Shown here piece by piece: positions 25,279 through 33,391 of a stretch of DNA of 64,000 nucleotides (position 1 is the first letter of the stretch; each line of letters opens with the position of its first letter). The position numbers and the translations under genes are program-made. The notes below the pieces were generated by a model, which was not told the origin of the DNA, searched no databases, and saw only the letters and a program-made list of their open reading frames with translations. Source of the DNA: Streptomyces apocyni (GTDB taxonomy: Bacteria > Actinomycetota > Actinomycetes > Streptomycetales > Streptomycetaceae); contig NZ_WHOM01000078.1 of NCBI RefSeq assembly GCF_009739465.1, positions 598,150 through 662,149 of the forward strand, in the 5' to 3' direction.

Positions 25279-26118
25279 TCAGTCCGCGATCAGGCCCTGC
25301 CTGAGCTGCGCCAGCGTCCGCGTCAGCAGTCGCGAGACATGCATCTGCGAGATGCCGACCTCCTCACCGATCTGCGACTGCGTCATGTTGGCGAAGAAGC
25401 GAAGCATGATGATCTGCCGTTCGCGCGGCGGCAGTTTGGCCAGCAGCGGCTTCAGCGACTCGCGGTACTCCACGCCTTCCAGCGCCGTGTCCTCGTACCC
25501 GAGGCGGTCAGCGAGCGAGCCCTCGCCGCCGTCGTCCTCAAGCGCGGGCGAGTCCAGCGAGGACGCGGTGTAGGCGTTCCCGACCGCCAGGCCGTCGACG
25601 ACGTCCTCCTCGGACACGCCGAGTACGGCGGCGAGTTCGGGCACGGTCGGCGAGCGGTCCAGCTTCTGCGCCAGCTCGTCACTCGCCTTGGTCAGCGCGA
25701 GCCGCAGCTCCTGGAGGCGCCTGGGCACCCGCACGGACCAGGAGGTGTCCCGGAAGAAGCGTTTGATCTCGCCGACGACGGTCGGCATCGCGAACGTCGG
25801 GAACTCCACGCCCCGTTCGCAGTCGAACCGGTCGATCGCCTTGATCAGGCCGATCGTGCCGACCTGGACGATGTCCTCCATCGGTTCGTTGCGGCTGCGG
25901 AAGCGGGCCGCCGCATAGCGCACCAAGGGCAGGTTGAGTTCGATGAGCGTGTCTCGTACGTAAGCGCGCTCCGGGCTGTCCTTGTCCAGTGCGGCGAGCC
26001 GCAGGAACAGGGAGCGGGACAAGGTGCGGGTGTCGATGGCTTCCGAGCGGTTCCGCTCGGTTTTCGGTGCGCTCTTTGTGAGCGTGAGCACCTTCGAGCT
26101 GCCCTGTTCTGCGGACAT
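25279..26118 (-). CDS. RNA polymerase sigma factor of the SigB/SigF/SigG group
   Basis: A 279-residue alternative sigma factor. Region 2 shows VRYAAARFRSRNEPMEDIVQ and VGTIGLIKAIDRFDCERGVE, then FPTFAMPTVVGEIKRFFRD. Region 3 is around SPTVPELAAVLGVSEEDV, and region 4 LPPRERQIIMLRFFANMTQS with the recognition helix near GISQMHVSRLLTRTLAQLR. Actinobacterial members serve stress and sporulation and are usually held by anti-sigma kinases; no anti-sigma gene adjoins. A paralogue follows at 26352 on the same strand. It is likely one of the sigF/sigN-type genes known from Streptomyces; I will not fix which. Confidence 0.92.
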   Translation of the reverse strand: MSAEQGSSKVLTLTKSAPKTERNRSEAIDTRTLSRSLFLRLAALDKDSPERAYVRDTLIELNLPLVRYAAARFRSRNEPMEDIVQVGTIGLIKAIDRFDCERGVEFPTFAMPTVVGEIKRFFRDTSWSVRVPRRLQELRLALTKASDELAQKLDRSPTVPELAAVLGVSEEDVVDGLAVGNAYTASSLDSPALEDDGGEGSLADRLGYEDTALEGVEYRESLKPLLAKLPPRERQIIMLRFFANMTQSQIGEEVGISQMHVSRLLTRTLAQLRQGLIAD

Positions 26119-26351
26119 GCCACCCCCTTGAGGTCGCGGACGGTCGCGGCGGGCGCTCCCGTCGGAGGAACGCAGCCTCCACCTGAATACCGGCTGTGGG
26201 GCCGCGCCAAACGCCGTTCCAGCAGAATGTCACATGTCGGCAACGCGCTGTAGTGACTTGTCGACATCTGAGGGGTGACTCTGCGCAGGAAAGAGGGGGT
26301 CTGGGGGTTTTTCTCAAGGCAACCTTCAGAACCGCACTTCACCCGATACGG

Positions 26352-27167
26352 TTACGCCTCGATCCGATTTGCGGACCGCAGCCGCGCGAAGCTCCTGGCC
26401 AGCAATCGCGACACATGCATCTGCGAAACACCCAGTTCCGCGCTGATCTGTGACTGCGTCAGATTGTTGTAGTAGCGCAGCAGCAGGATGCGCTGCTCCC
26501 GCTCGGGCAGCTGGACCAGCAGATGCCGTACGAGGTCGCGATGCTCCACGCCGTCCAGCGCCGGGTCCTCGTAGCCGAGCCGGTCGAGCAGCCCGGGCAG
26601 CCCGTCGCCCTCCTGGGCCGCTTCGAGTGAGGTGGCGTGGTACGAGCGTCCGGCCTCGATGCAGGACAGCACCTCGTCCTCGGTGATCCGCAGCCGTTCG
26701 GCGATCTCGGAGGTGGTGGGCTGGCGGCCGTACGCGGTGGTGAGGTCCTCCGTCGCGCCGGTCACCTGCACCCAGAGCTCATGCAGTCGCCTCGGTACGT
26801 GGACCGTGCGCACGTTGTCGCGGAAGTACCGCTTGATCTCGCCGACGACGGTCGGCATCGCGAAGGTCGGGAACTGCACCCCTCGCTCGGGGTCGAACCG
26901 GTCGATGGCGTTGATCAGGCCGATCGTGCCGACCTGGACCACGTCCTCCATGGGCTCGTTGCGGCTGCGGAAGCGGGCGGCCGCGTACCGCACCAGCGGC
27001 AGGTTGGCCTCGATCAGTGCCCCGCGCACCCGGGTGTGCTCGGGGGTCCCCGACTCGAGCCCCTTGAGCTGGCCGAACAGCACCTGGGTCAGAGCCCTGG
27101 CGTCGATACCGCGTTGCTTGGCGGGGGACACCGCGGGAGGCACTTGAGGTGCAGTACTGGCCGGCAC
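26352..27167 (-). CDS. RNA polymerase sigma factor of the SigB/SigF/SigG group (second copy)
   Basis: A 271-residue paralogue of the sigma factor at 25279, with the same order of regions: VRYAAARFRSRNEPMEDVVQ, FPTFAMPTVVGEIKRYFRDN, and LPEREQRILLLRYYNNLTQS followed by GVSQMHVSRLLARSFARLR. I chose GTG 27167 (MPASTAPQVPP) after AAAAGGGG; the longer frame to 27215 starts at TTG without a ribosome binding site. A 12-bp palindrome CTTTTCGAAAAG overlaps the presumed ribosome binding region. The two genes are separated by more than 230 bases, so each probably has its own promoter. Confidence 0.9.
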   Translation of the reverse strand: MPASTAPQVPPAVSPAKQRGIDARALTQVLFGQLKGLESGTPEHTRVRGALIEANLPLVRYAAARFRSRNEPMEDVVQVGTIGLINAIDRFDPERGVQFPTFAMPTVVGEIKRYFRDNVRTVHVPRRLHELWVQVTGATEDLTTAYGRQPTTSEIAERLRITEDEVLSCIEAGRSYHATSLEAAQEGDGLPGLLDRLGYEDPALDGVEHRDLVRHLLVQLPEREQRILLLRYYNNLTQSQISAELGVSQMHVSRLLARSFARLRSANRIEA

Positions 27168-27305
27168 GGTCAAAGCCACCCCTTTTCGAAAAGAACCGTT
27201 CAACTCATCCATCAAAAGCGGTCATAGCATCACAAGACATGTGCACTGTGTGCAAGCACCAGATAGCACCGTGTTGAGGGCAAAGTGGGTCATAAACCCA
27301 AAAAA

Positions 27306-27330
27306 GCCCCTCACTTGAACAGTGAGGGGC
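27306..27330 (-). terminator. Intrinsic terminator of the small membrane protein gene
   Basis: A 9-bp stem, GCCCCTCAC with its complement GTGAGGGGC, and a 7-base loop. On the minus strand it is followed by six T, a classical Rho-independent form. Confidence 0.85.
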
Positions 27331-27350
27331 AAGCGAAGAAGCTGCTCCGG

Positions 27351-27512
27351 CTACCTGACGAGCTCGGTCATGAACTCGCCCACACCCTGAGCCGCGTCCG
27401 AGACGCCCTTGAAGCCGACCTCCACCAGATCGGCGGCCTCTGACGGCGAGGTGATGATCGTGTACAGCACGAAGACCACGAGTATGTAGACCACGACCTT
27501 CTTCACGTCCAC
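27351..27512 (-). CDS. Small membrane protein, 53 residues
   Basis: A short protein: an N-terminal hydrophobic helix (KKVVVYILVVFVLYTIITS) followed by a small amphipathic part ending GVGEFMTELVR. It is placed between the sigma gene and tRNA-Ser(CGA), with its own terminator 21 bases after the stop, which supports a real gene. GTG 27512 with an upstream GAGAGGG is the best start; GTG 27506 is possible. Function unknown. Confidence 0.7.
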   Translation of the reverse strand: MDVKKVVVYILVVFVLYTIITSPSEAADLVEVGFKGVSDAAQGVGEFMTELVR

Positions 27513-27599
27513 TGTCTCGCTGCCCTCTCCCCGTCTGTCCCGGCGTGCGCGTAGGAACGTATGCCCGCATGCGCGCAGTCGGGTGAGTGTAGAACAGCA

Positions 27600-27628
27600 G
27601 AAGGGCCCCGACACCGTCGGGGCCCTTC
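27600..27628 (-). terminator. Terminator behind tRNA-Ser(CGA)
   Basis: A 13-bp perfect stem (GAAGGGCCCCGAC and complement) with a 3-base loop, 6 bases past the tRNA 3' end. Confidence 0.8.
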
Positions 27629-27634
27629 CAGAAG

Positions 27635-27719
27635 CGGTAGCGGTGGGATTTGAACCCACGGTGACTTGCGCCACACTCGCTTTCGAGGCGAGCTCCTTCG
27701 GCCGCTCGGACACGCTACC
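27635..27719 (-). tRNA. tRNA-Ser (anticodon CGA)
   Basis: An 85-base class II tRNA on the minus strand. The acceptor arms GGTAGCG and CGCTACC pair. The anticodon stem-loop is GCCTCGAAAGC with anticodon CGA. A long variable arm and the T-loop GGTTCAAATCC are present. Confidence 0.95.
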
Positions 27720-27789
27720 GAGAGAGAGCTTAGCCCAAAGGTGCCCGTGCGCCGAAATCGGAATCGGAGGCAGTCCGGAAGCGGCGTGC

Positions 27790-27857
27790 AGCGGTCGCGG
27801 AAGATCAGCGGTCGCGGAAGATCAGCGGTCGCGGAAGATCAGCGGTCGCGGAAGAAG
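27790..27857 (-). repeat. 17-base tandem repeat at the tadA stop codon
   Basis: Three full copies and a partial one of AGCGGTCGCGGAAGATC. The copy covering 27841-27857 encodes the final FFRDR of TadA and its stop; the others lie just behind. The coding end was apparently copied outwards. Confidence 0.85.
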
Positions 27858-28342
27858 CGGGTGAGCTGTTCCGCGCACGCGTCGGCGAGGACGCCGTGGA
27901 CGACCTCGGGGCGGTGGTTGAGGCGACGGTCGCGTACGACATCCCAGAGCGAGCCGACCGCTCCGGCCTTCTCGTCGCGGGCCCCGTAGACCACCCGGTC
28001 CACCCGGGACTGCACGATCGCGCCCGCGCACATCGTGCACGGCTCCAGCGTGACGACCAGGGTGCAGCCGGACAGCCGCCACTCGCCGAGCGCGGCGGCG
28101 GCCCTGCGGATCGCCAGCACCTCGGCGTGCGCGGTCGGGTCGCCGGTGGCCTCGCGTTCGTTGTGCCCGGTGGCGATGATCGCACCGGTTGGGGACAGCA
28201 CCAGCGCGCCGACCGGCACATCACCGGCCGACGCGGCGCGCGCGGCCTCCTCCAGAGCGGTACGCATCGCTGCCGCCCAGGGGTCTCGTACGGGGTCCCC
28301 TACCTCCGCTGAACCGGGCAGGGGGTCGTGCTGCGTCGGCAC
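27839..28342 (-). CDS. tadA: tRNA-specific adenosine(34) deaminase
   Basis: A 167-residue cytidine-deaminase-fold enzyme that converts the wobble adenosine of tRNA-Arg(ACG) to inosine. The zinc site is clear: HAEV (His and catalytic Glu, about residue 71) and PCTMC with two Cys ligands (about residues 100-104). Its substrate tRNA-Arg(ACG) is encoded at 14770 in this window. The GTG start shares one base with the stop of the upstream deaminase-associated gene (TAGTG), so translation is coupled. The C-terminus ends in a 17-base tandem repeat tract. Essential in most bacteria. Confidence 0.93.
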   Translation of the reverse strand: MPTQHDPLPGSAEVGDPVRDPWAAAMRTALEEAARAASAGDVPVGALVLSPTGAIIATGHNEREATGDPTAHAEVLAIRRAAAALGEWRLSGCTLVVTLEPCTMCAGAIVQSRVDRVVYGARDEKAGAVGSLWDVVRDRRLNHRPEVVHGVLADACAEQLTRFFRDR

Positions 28343-28893
28343 TAGCGCACGGCCTCCAGGATCTCGGCGGCCCCGAGGGCGTCGGCGATCTCCGCCAGCG
28401 CGTCCGAGGTGAGCGACAGCAGCTCCTTCTCGGACAGGCCGAGGTCGGACAGTACCCCGACCTCACCGAGCGGCCCCGGCGGCGGTGCCGGGCGACCGCT
28501 GGCCGTCGCGGCGGACTCGGCGTCGAGTGCGTCCGGGCCGTCGTCCGGCTCGCCCTCCTCGGTGCCGTCCAGGTTCAGGGCGTCCAGGTCATCGGCCGGG
28601 TCGTCATCGTCCCCGCCGATCAGGGCGCTGGTCAGGATCTCCCCGTACGAGGAGCGTGCGGCGGCGGCCGCGTCGGAGACGTAGATACGAGGGTCGTCCT
28701 CGCCATCCACGCGGACGACACCGAACCAGGCGTCCTCCTGCTCAATGAACACCAGGACCGTCTCGTCATCGGCCCCGAGTGAGGCCTCCCGTGCCAGATC
28801 GGTCAGATCCGTCAGGGTCTCCACATCGTCGAGCTCTGTGTCGCTCGCTTCCCACCCGTCTTCGGTGCGCGCGAGCAGTGCGGCGAAGTACAC
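28342..28893 (-). CDS. tRNA adenosine deaminase-associated protein
   Basis: A 183-residue acidic protein found directly before tadA in Streptomyces. It starts MYFAALLARTEDGWEASDTE and contains ETVLVFIEQEDAWFGVVRVD, then a long Asp/Glu/Pro-rich low-complexity stretch (about 105-150) and a helical tail, LGLSEKELLSLTSDALAEIA. I chose GTG 28893 with GGGAGAG 6 bases upstream; the frame continues to 29061 but without a ribosome binding site. The stop overlaps tadA. A role as TadA partner is inferred only from linkage. Confidence 0.82.
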   Translation of the reverse strand: MYFAALLARTEDGWEASDTELDDVETLTDLTDLAREASLGADDETVLVFIEQEDAWFGVVRVDGEDDPRIYVSDAAAAARSSYGEILTSALIGGDDDDPADDLDALNLDGTEEGEPDDGPDALDAESAATASGRPAPPPGPLGEVGVLSDLGLSEKELLSLTSDALAEIADALGAAEILEAVR

Positions 28894-29098
28894 CGTGACT
28901 CTCCCACTGGTCGTAGGCGTGCCGGTTGGGGTTCCCCCCGGCGGAGTTGGCTGGGCGGTACGCGCGAGCGAGCCGCCCACTCGGAATCGTGGCAGAAACA
29001 GGGCGTTCGCGAGAGGTCTTCGGCCGCTGTGTTTGTACGCGCCGTCCCGCGCTCCCTCCACTGCTCCTCCACCGCCCCCCTACCGCCTGCCCACCGCG

Positions 29099-29335
29099 CT
29101 ACCAGCGGAAGGTGCGCATTCGCATGGCCTGGCGCATCCGGGCGGCCCGCACCCGGCGTGGCTGGACCCTGGCGCGTAGCTCCTTGGCCTCGTGCAGTTC
29201 GTGCAGGAACCGGGCGCGCCGCCGCCTGCGCTCGGCGTCACGCTCGCGCTGTTCGGCCGTGGGCTGGTCCGGCTGCTCGTCGTCTTCCTCGTAGCTGAGG
29301 TCGTCTGCCTCGTCGCTGAGGTCTGCGTCCGACAT
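29099..29335 (-). CDS. Small highly charged protein, unknown function
   Basis: A 78-residue protein with an acidic first third (MSDADLSDEADDLSYEEDDE) and a very basic rest (ERDAERRRRRARFLHEL, QPRRVRAARMRQAMRMR), predicted mostly helical. ATG 29335 has a modest ribosome binding site. Divergent from upp. It may bind nucleic acid or ribosomes judging by charge, but I know no family for certain. Confidence 0.6.
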   Translation of the reverse strand: MSDADLSDEADDLSYEEDDEQPDQPTAEQRERDAERRRRRARFLHELHEAKELRARVQPRRVRAARMRQAMRMRTFRW

Positions 29336-29466
29336 CGTCTTCACCGCCCGGCGGGGTTCGTCTCCACCACTTTCCCTCGGACGTCGCAGGTCATGCATCC
29401 CGGTAGCCTTGTGTGCTGGGTCGCTGCTGCGACCGTTGTCGCAGATCAGACCCTCTGGAGGAAACC

Positions 29467-30102
29467 GTGCGCCTGCACGTCGTCGACCACCCGCTGGTAG
29501 CGCACAAGCTGACCACCCTGCGCGACAAGCGCACCGACTCCCCGACGTTCAGGCGCCTCGCCGACGAGCTGGTCACGCTGCTCGCCTACGAGGCCACCAG
29601 GGACGTACGCACCGCACAGGTCGACATCGAGACGCCCGTCTCGCCCACCACGGGCGTCAAGCTGTCCCACCCGCGCCCGCTGGTGGTGCCGATCCTGCGC
29701 GCGGGCCTCGGCATGCTCGACGGCATGGTGCGGCTGCTGCCGACCGCCGAGGTCGGGTTCCTGGGCATGGTGCGCAACGAGGAGACGCTCCAGGCGTCCA
29801 CGTACGCGACCCGGATGCCGGAGGACCTGTCCGGCCGCCAGGTGTACGTCGTCGACCCGATGCTGGCCACCGGCGGCACGCTGGTCGCCGCCGTGCAGGA
29901 GCTGATCAAGCGTGGCGCGGACGACGTGACGGCCGTCGTGCTGCTCGCCGCGCCGGAGGGCGTGGAGGTCATGGAGCGCGAGCTGGCCGGGACGCCGGTG
30001 ACGGTGGTCACCGCGGCGGTCGACGAGCGGCTCAACGAGCACGGCTACATCGTGCCGGGCCTCGGTGACGCGGGCGACCGGATGTACGGCGCCGCCGAGT
30101 AG
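29467..30102 (+). CDS. upp: Uracil phosphoribosyltransferase
   Basis: A 211-residue UPRTase, converting uracil and PRPP to UMP in pyrimidine salvage. The start MRLHVVDHPLVAHKLTTLRD, the PRPP-loop region VVDPMLATGGTLVAAVQ and the uracil-binding C-terminus HGYIVPGLGDAGDRMYGA are all diagnostic. GTG 29467 follows a strong TGGAGGAAACC. Single gene. Normal length. Confidence 0.96.
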   Translation: MRLHVVDHPLVAHKLTTLRDKRTDSPTFRRLADELVTLLAYEATRDVRTAQVDIETPVSPTTGVKLSHPRPLVVPILRAGLGMLDGMVRLLPTAEVGFLGMVRNEETLQASTYATRMPEDLSGRQVYVVDPMLATGGTLVAAVQELIKRGADDVTAVVLLAAPEGVEVMERELAGTPVTVVTAAVDERLNEHGYIVPGLGDAGDRMYGAAE

Positions 30103-30142
30103 GCGACGCCCGTACGGCGTTAAGGCGTCCGGGACCAGGACG

Positions 30143-30790
30143 TCAGCAGGAAGGTTTCTGGGAGGGCGGCGGCGTCGGCTTGGTCAGCGTGACCAGGGCG
30201 GTGGCGGCGTCCTTCTTCGTTGCCAGCTTCTTGAAGCCGGAGCCGATGAGCAGGTCGACGTCCTTGCTCTTGCGGCCGTCCGTGCGCTGTTCGGCCCCGG
30301 CGAGCTGGGTGCCCAGGACGGGCAGCGCGCTGTCCTTCGCGGACTCGGCGCCGAGCAGCAGCCCGGTGCCCTTGACCTTCTTGTCGTACTTCGCGGGCGC
30401 GTTGTCCACCTTGCCGATGGCGAAGCCACGTTTCGCCAGTTCGTCGGCGGTCTCCTTGGCGAGGCCGCCGCGCGGCGTGGCGTTGAGGACGTTGACCGTG
30501 ATCTGGTCCGGCTTTGGCAGGGCCTTCGGAGCCACCGCGGCGGTAGCGTCAGCGGTCGCCGTGGGCCCGCAGTCCGGCTTGTCGGCGGCGACCGTACGGC
30601 CCTGGTCGTCGTCGCCCGAGAACACGTCGATGAGCTGGAGTGTCCCCCAGCCCGCGACGCCGAGCGCGGCGACTGAGGCGACCAGCGCGAGCACGACCCT
30701 GCGCCGCCGACGGTTTCGGCGCATACGCGGGTATTTGTCCCCCGTGATGCGGTATTCGCCACCCATGCCGGGGGGAGTGAGCATGCTCAT
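30143..30790 (-). CDS. Membrane-anchored LytR_C domain protein
   Basis: A 215-residue protein: a basic cytoplasmic start (YPRMRRNRRRRR), one membrane helix (VVLALVASVAALGVAGWGTL), and an external domain. The C-terminal part (about 95-205) has the LytR_cpsA_psr C-terminal pattern, beginning ITVNVLNATPRGGLAKETAD and containing VKGTGLLLGAESAKDSA and VDLLIGSGFKKL. The catalytic LCP ligase domain is absent, so this is a stand-alone LytR_C protein, likely in the cell envelope. Convergent with upp. Confidence 0.87.
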   Translation of the reverse strand: MSMLTPPGMGGEYRITGDKYPRMRRNRRRRRVVLALVASVAALGVAGWGTLQLIDVFSGDDDQGRTVAADKPDCGPTATADATAAVAPKALPKPDQITVNVLNATPRGGLAKETADELAKRGFAIGKVDNAPAKYDKKVKGTGLLLGAESAKDSALPVLGTQLAGAEQRTDGRKSKDVDLLIGSGFKKLATKKDAATALVTLTKPTPPPSQKPSC

Positions 30791-30904
30791 GGGCGCAGCG
30801 TAATCCGCGCCGGGGCCTATGCCTACTAAAGGATCATCGGACGGCGCACGACCCTACCCAAAAGGGTCAATGCCGACTCAACGCCGCCGTACTCACTGCC
30901 GTAC

Positions 30905-30929
30905 GCAACGCAACGCAACGCAACGCAAC
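30905..30929. repeat. Five GCAAC pentanucleotide repeats
   Basis: Five perfect GCAAC units in the gap between the LytR_C gene start and the end of the VapB-like gene. Related GTACG/CGTAT motifs continue to 30970. No role known. Confidence 0.85.
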
Positions 30930-30975
30930 GCCGTACTCAATGCCGTACGTATCGCCGTGCGTATCGCGACCCCGG

Positions 30976-31272
30976 TCAGCCCAGCTCCAGCACGCGGGCG
31001 TGCAGTACCTGGCGCTGCTGGAGCGCGGCGCGCACCGCGCGGTGCAGCCCGTCCTCCAGATACAGGTCGCCCTGCCACTTCACGACGTGGGCGAAGAGGT
31101 CGCCGTAGAAGGTCGAGTCCTCGGCGAGCAGCGTGTCGAGATCCAGCTGCTGCTTGGTCGTGACGAGCTGATCAAGGCGGACCGGGCGCGGTGCGACGTC
31201 CGCCCACTGGCGGGTGCTTTCCCGGCCATGGTCCGGGTACGGCCGGCCGTTTCCGATGCGCTTGAAGATCAC
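30976..31272 (-). CDS. VapB-like conserved protein, no toxin partner
   Basis: A 98-residue protein, highly conserved across Streptomyces as far as I recall and labelled VapB-family antitoxin in databases. It reads MIFKRIGNGRPYPDHGREST, then TLLAEDSTFYGDLFAHVVKW and LYLEDGLHRAVRAALQQRQV. No PIN-domain toxin gene is beside it, so the antitoxin label is doubtful; a solitary conserved role is more likely. The stop is near 30976 and the start at 31272. Confidence 0.75.
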   Translation of the reverse strand: MIFKRIGNGRPYPDHGRESTRQWADVAPRPVRLDQLVTTKQQLDLDTLLAEDSTFYGDLFAHVVKWQGDLYLEDGLHRAVRAALQQRQVLHARVLELG

Positions 31273-31472
31273 ACGGAAAGCCTACCGGGCAACGCCCTCC
31301 GGGCGCAGCCTCGGCGGCGCAGTGCGCGGCTGGGACATGACGTCGTGATTGGCCCTGATTGTGGGCAAACAGGGCTGCGGCGCTCTGTTCCGCCGTGGAC
31401 GAAGGTCCGGCCCGTACGACGGATTCGCCCGAAAGGGGCCCCCGGCACTCCGACCGGCACCCCCACACGTCT

Positions 31473-31505
31473 GTTGCCCGGCCCTCTGGATGAGGGCCGG
31501 GCAAC
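31473..31505 (-). terminator. Terminator near the M28 peptidase gene
   Basis: A 14-bp perfect stem, GTTGCCCGGCCCTC with its complement, and a 5-base loop, 40 bases beyond the peptidase stop on the minus strand. Confidence 0.8.
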
Positions 31506-31544
31506 AAGCGTCTTCCGTATTACTGCACTACTTCACTGCCTCGT

Positions 31545-33170
31545 TTACTCCGTCACGGGCTCGTGGTCGTGGTCCTCGTGCAGACCGCCGCCGCTGCCCG
31601 CGTCACCCTCGGTGGGGATGAAGTCGACCGGCTTCGTGAGCGGGCGCAGGTCGTGGGCGTAGTTGCCGACCGCGTTGGCGATGACGTCGATGTTGGCGTC
31701 GAAGGCCTTCATGCTGATGTTCTTCAGGTCGTCGCACTCGGCGTGGTAGCAGGGGTCGTACGCGACACCCGCCTCGCCGCCGAACTTCGCGACCTGCGCC
31801 TCGGTCTTGACGCCCTCAGCGCCGGTGAACGTGCCGCCCGCGGGGATACCGGCCTCGATGAACGGCCCGTAGTCGGAACGCCCGGTGAAGTCCGTGCCCT
31901 CGTGCGCGTAGCCCTTCTTGTCCATGAAGTCGGTGATCCCGCGCTCCAGCTGGGCCGAGCCCTCCGGGCCTGGGCCCGCGCCGACGCCGTCGGAGTCGTC
32001 ACCGTCGTACACGAACAGGCCGTAGTTCGGCGACGCGATCATGTCGAAATTCAGGTACGCCTTGATCTGCCCGAGCTGCTCTTCGGTGCGGTTGCCGACG
32101 TAGTGCTCGGCGCCCAGCAGGCCCAGCTCCTCGGCGCCCCACCAGGCGAAGCGGACCTTGTTGCGCGGCTGCTTCTTGTGGTGGTAGCCGTTCTTCTTGG
32201 CCTGCTTGGTCTCGTGCGCCAAGTTGAGCGCGACGTCCAGCAGACCGGCCGAGCCGGAGCCGTTGTCGTTGATGCCGGGGCCCGCGGTGACCGAGTCCAG
32301 GTGCGAGCCGAGCATCACGGTGTTGTCGGCGTTGCCGCCGGGCGTCTCCGCGATGACGTTCTTCGTCCGCCGCTCCTCCTGGAGCTGGCGGATCTCCACG
32401 TTGACCGTCGCCCCGCCCGCCTCGACGTCGGCGGCCAGCGCCTCGCCCTCGGCCAGCGTGATGCCACCGGTCGGGATCTTCCCGGCGTCGGGGCCGCCGA
32501 GGGTGCCGTTCAGCGTGCCCTCGCCGTTGTTGTAGATGACGGCGGCGACGGCGCCCGCGTCGGCGGCCGTCTCCTGCTTCTGGGCGAAGGTGCAGCCGCC
32601 GCGCTTGATGAGCGCGACCTTGCCGGTGTAGGTGCCACCCGCGTAGTCGTCGGCCTCACAGCCGGTCGTACCGTCCTCGTCGACCGGTACGGCCGCGACC
32701 TCGGCCTCGATCCCGCCCTCTGGCGTGGACTTGGTGTACGACATCGCGAGGATCTCGACGTCGCGCTGCTCCGGCGACACGACGGACATCGACTCGGCGA
32801 GCGTCTCGATGTAGGTGAAGTCGAAGGTGTCGTAGGACACCTTGTATCCAGCCTTCTTGAGCAGCTTGTAGACGTACTCGGCGGATGCGTCGTATCCGGG
32901 CGAACCGGCCGCGCGGTTGCCGCCGTTGGCGTCGGCTATCTGCTGGAACTTCTCCAGGTGCCGGTACGCGTCGTGGGCCGACGACTTCTTGACGAGCTTG
33001 TGCGCCAGCTTCCTGGCGTCCTTGGCGGCGCGATCGTGGTGGGTGGTGGCCTGGCTGTTGCCGCGATCGGCGGCGGAGACCGGGCCGGACGCGGCCAGCA
33101 GCAGCGGGGTGGCTAGCGCGGCGGCGGCCAGCGCCGCCACGGTTCTGCGCGAACGGGGTGATGCGCTCAC
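31545..33170 (-). CDS. Secreted M28-family metallo-aminopeptidase with PA domain
   Basis: About 541 residues. A signal peptide (SRRTVAALAAAALATPLLLA, cleavage near GPVSA). A protease-associated domain (about 130-270, GGTYTGKVALIKRGGCTFAQ). The M28 core has zinc ligands in MLGSHLDSVTAGPGINDNGS, the catalytic Glu in WWGAEELGLLG, FDMIASPNYG, and a late His in PCYHAECDDL. This resembles Streptomyces aminopeptidases that free N-terminal residues outside the cell. I chose GTG 33170 (GGGGAAGGA upstream) over ATG 33194. The C-terminal tail is acidic and His-rich (HEDHDHE). Confidence 0.92.
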   Translation of the reverse strand: MSASPRSRRTVAALAAAALATPLLLAASGPVSAADRGNSQATTHHDRAAKDARKLAHKLVKKSSAHDAYRHLEKFQQIADANGGNRAAGSPGYDASAEYVYKLLKKAGYKVSYDTFDFTYIETLAESMSVVSPEQRDVEILAMSYTKSTPEGGIEAEVAAVPVDEDGTTGCEADDYAGGTYTGKVALIKRGGCTFAQKQETAADAGAVAAVIYNNGEGTLNGTLGGPDAGKIPTGGITLAEGEALAADVEAGGATVNVEIRQLQEERRTKNVIAETPGGNADNTVMLGSHLDSVTAGPGINDNGSGSAGLLDVALNLAHETKQAKKNGYHHKKQPRNKVRFAWWGAEELGLLGAEHYVGNRTEEQLGQIKAYLNFDMIASPNYGLFVYDGDDSDGVGAGPGPEGSAQLERGITDFMDKKGYAHEGTDFTGRSDYGPFIEAGIPAGGTFTGAEGVKTEAQVAKFGGEAGVAYDPCYHAECDDLKNISMKAFDANIDVIANAVGNYAHDLRPLTKPVDFIPTEGDAGSGGGLHEDHDHEPVTE

Positions 33171-33391
33171 AGAAGTCCTTCCCCAGAGGTTCATTCGGAC
33201 GAGGTGGGAGGGACGGTAAGCGATGCCTGGGCCTCTCGAGAAGAGGTAGCCGCAACTCGTGTTCGATTTCGCCAGATTGGCGCATCATGTTCCTGCCATG
33301 TGGGTCTCCGGAGCGAGATCGTCCGGTTCGGGCGGCCCGGCAGGTCAGGCTGTCGAGGTATCGAGCTGACAGGTGTCGAGGTGTCGAGTTG

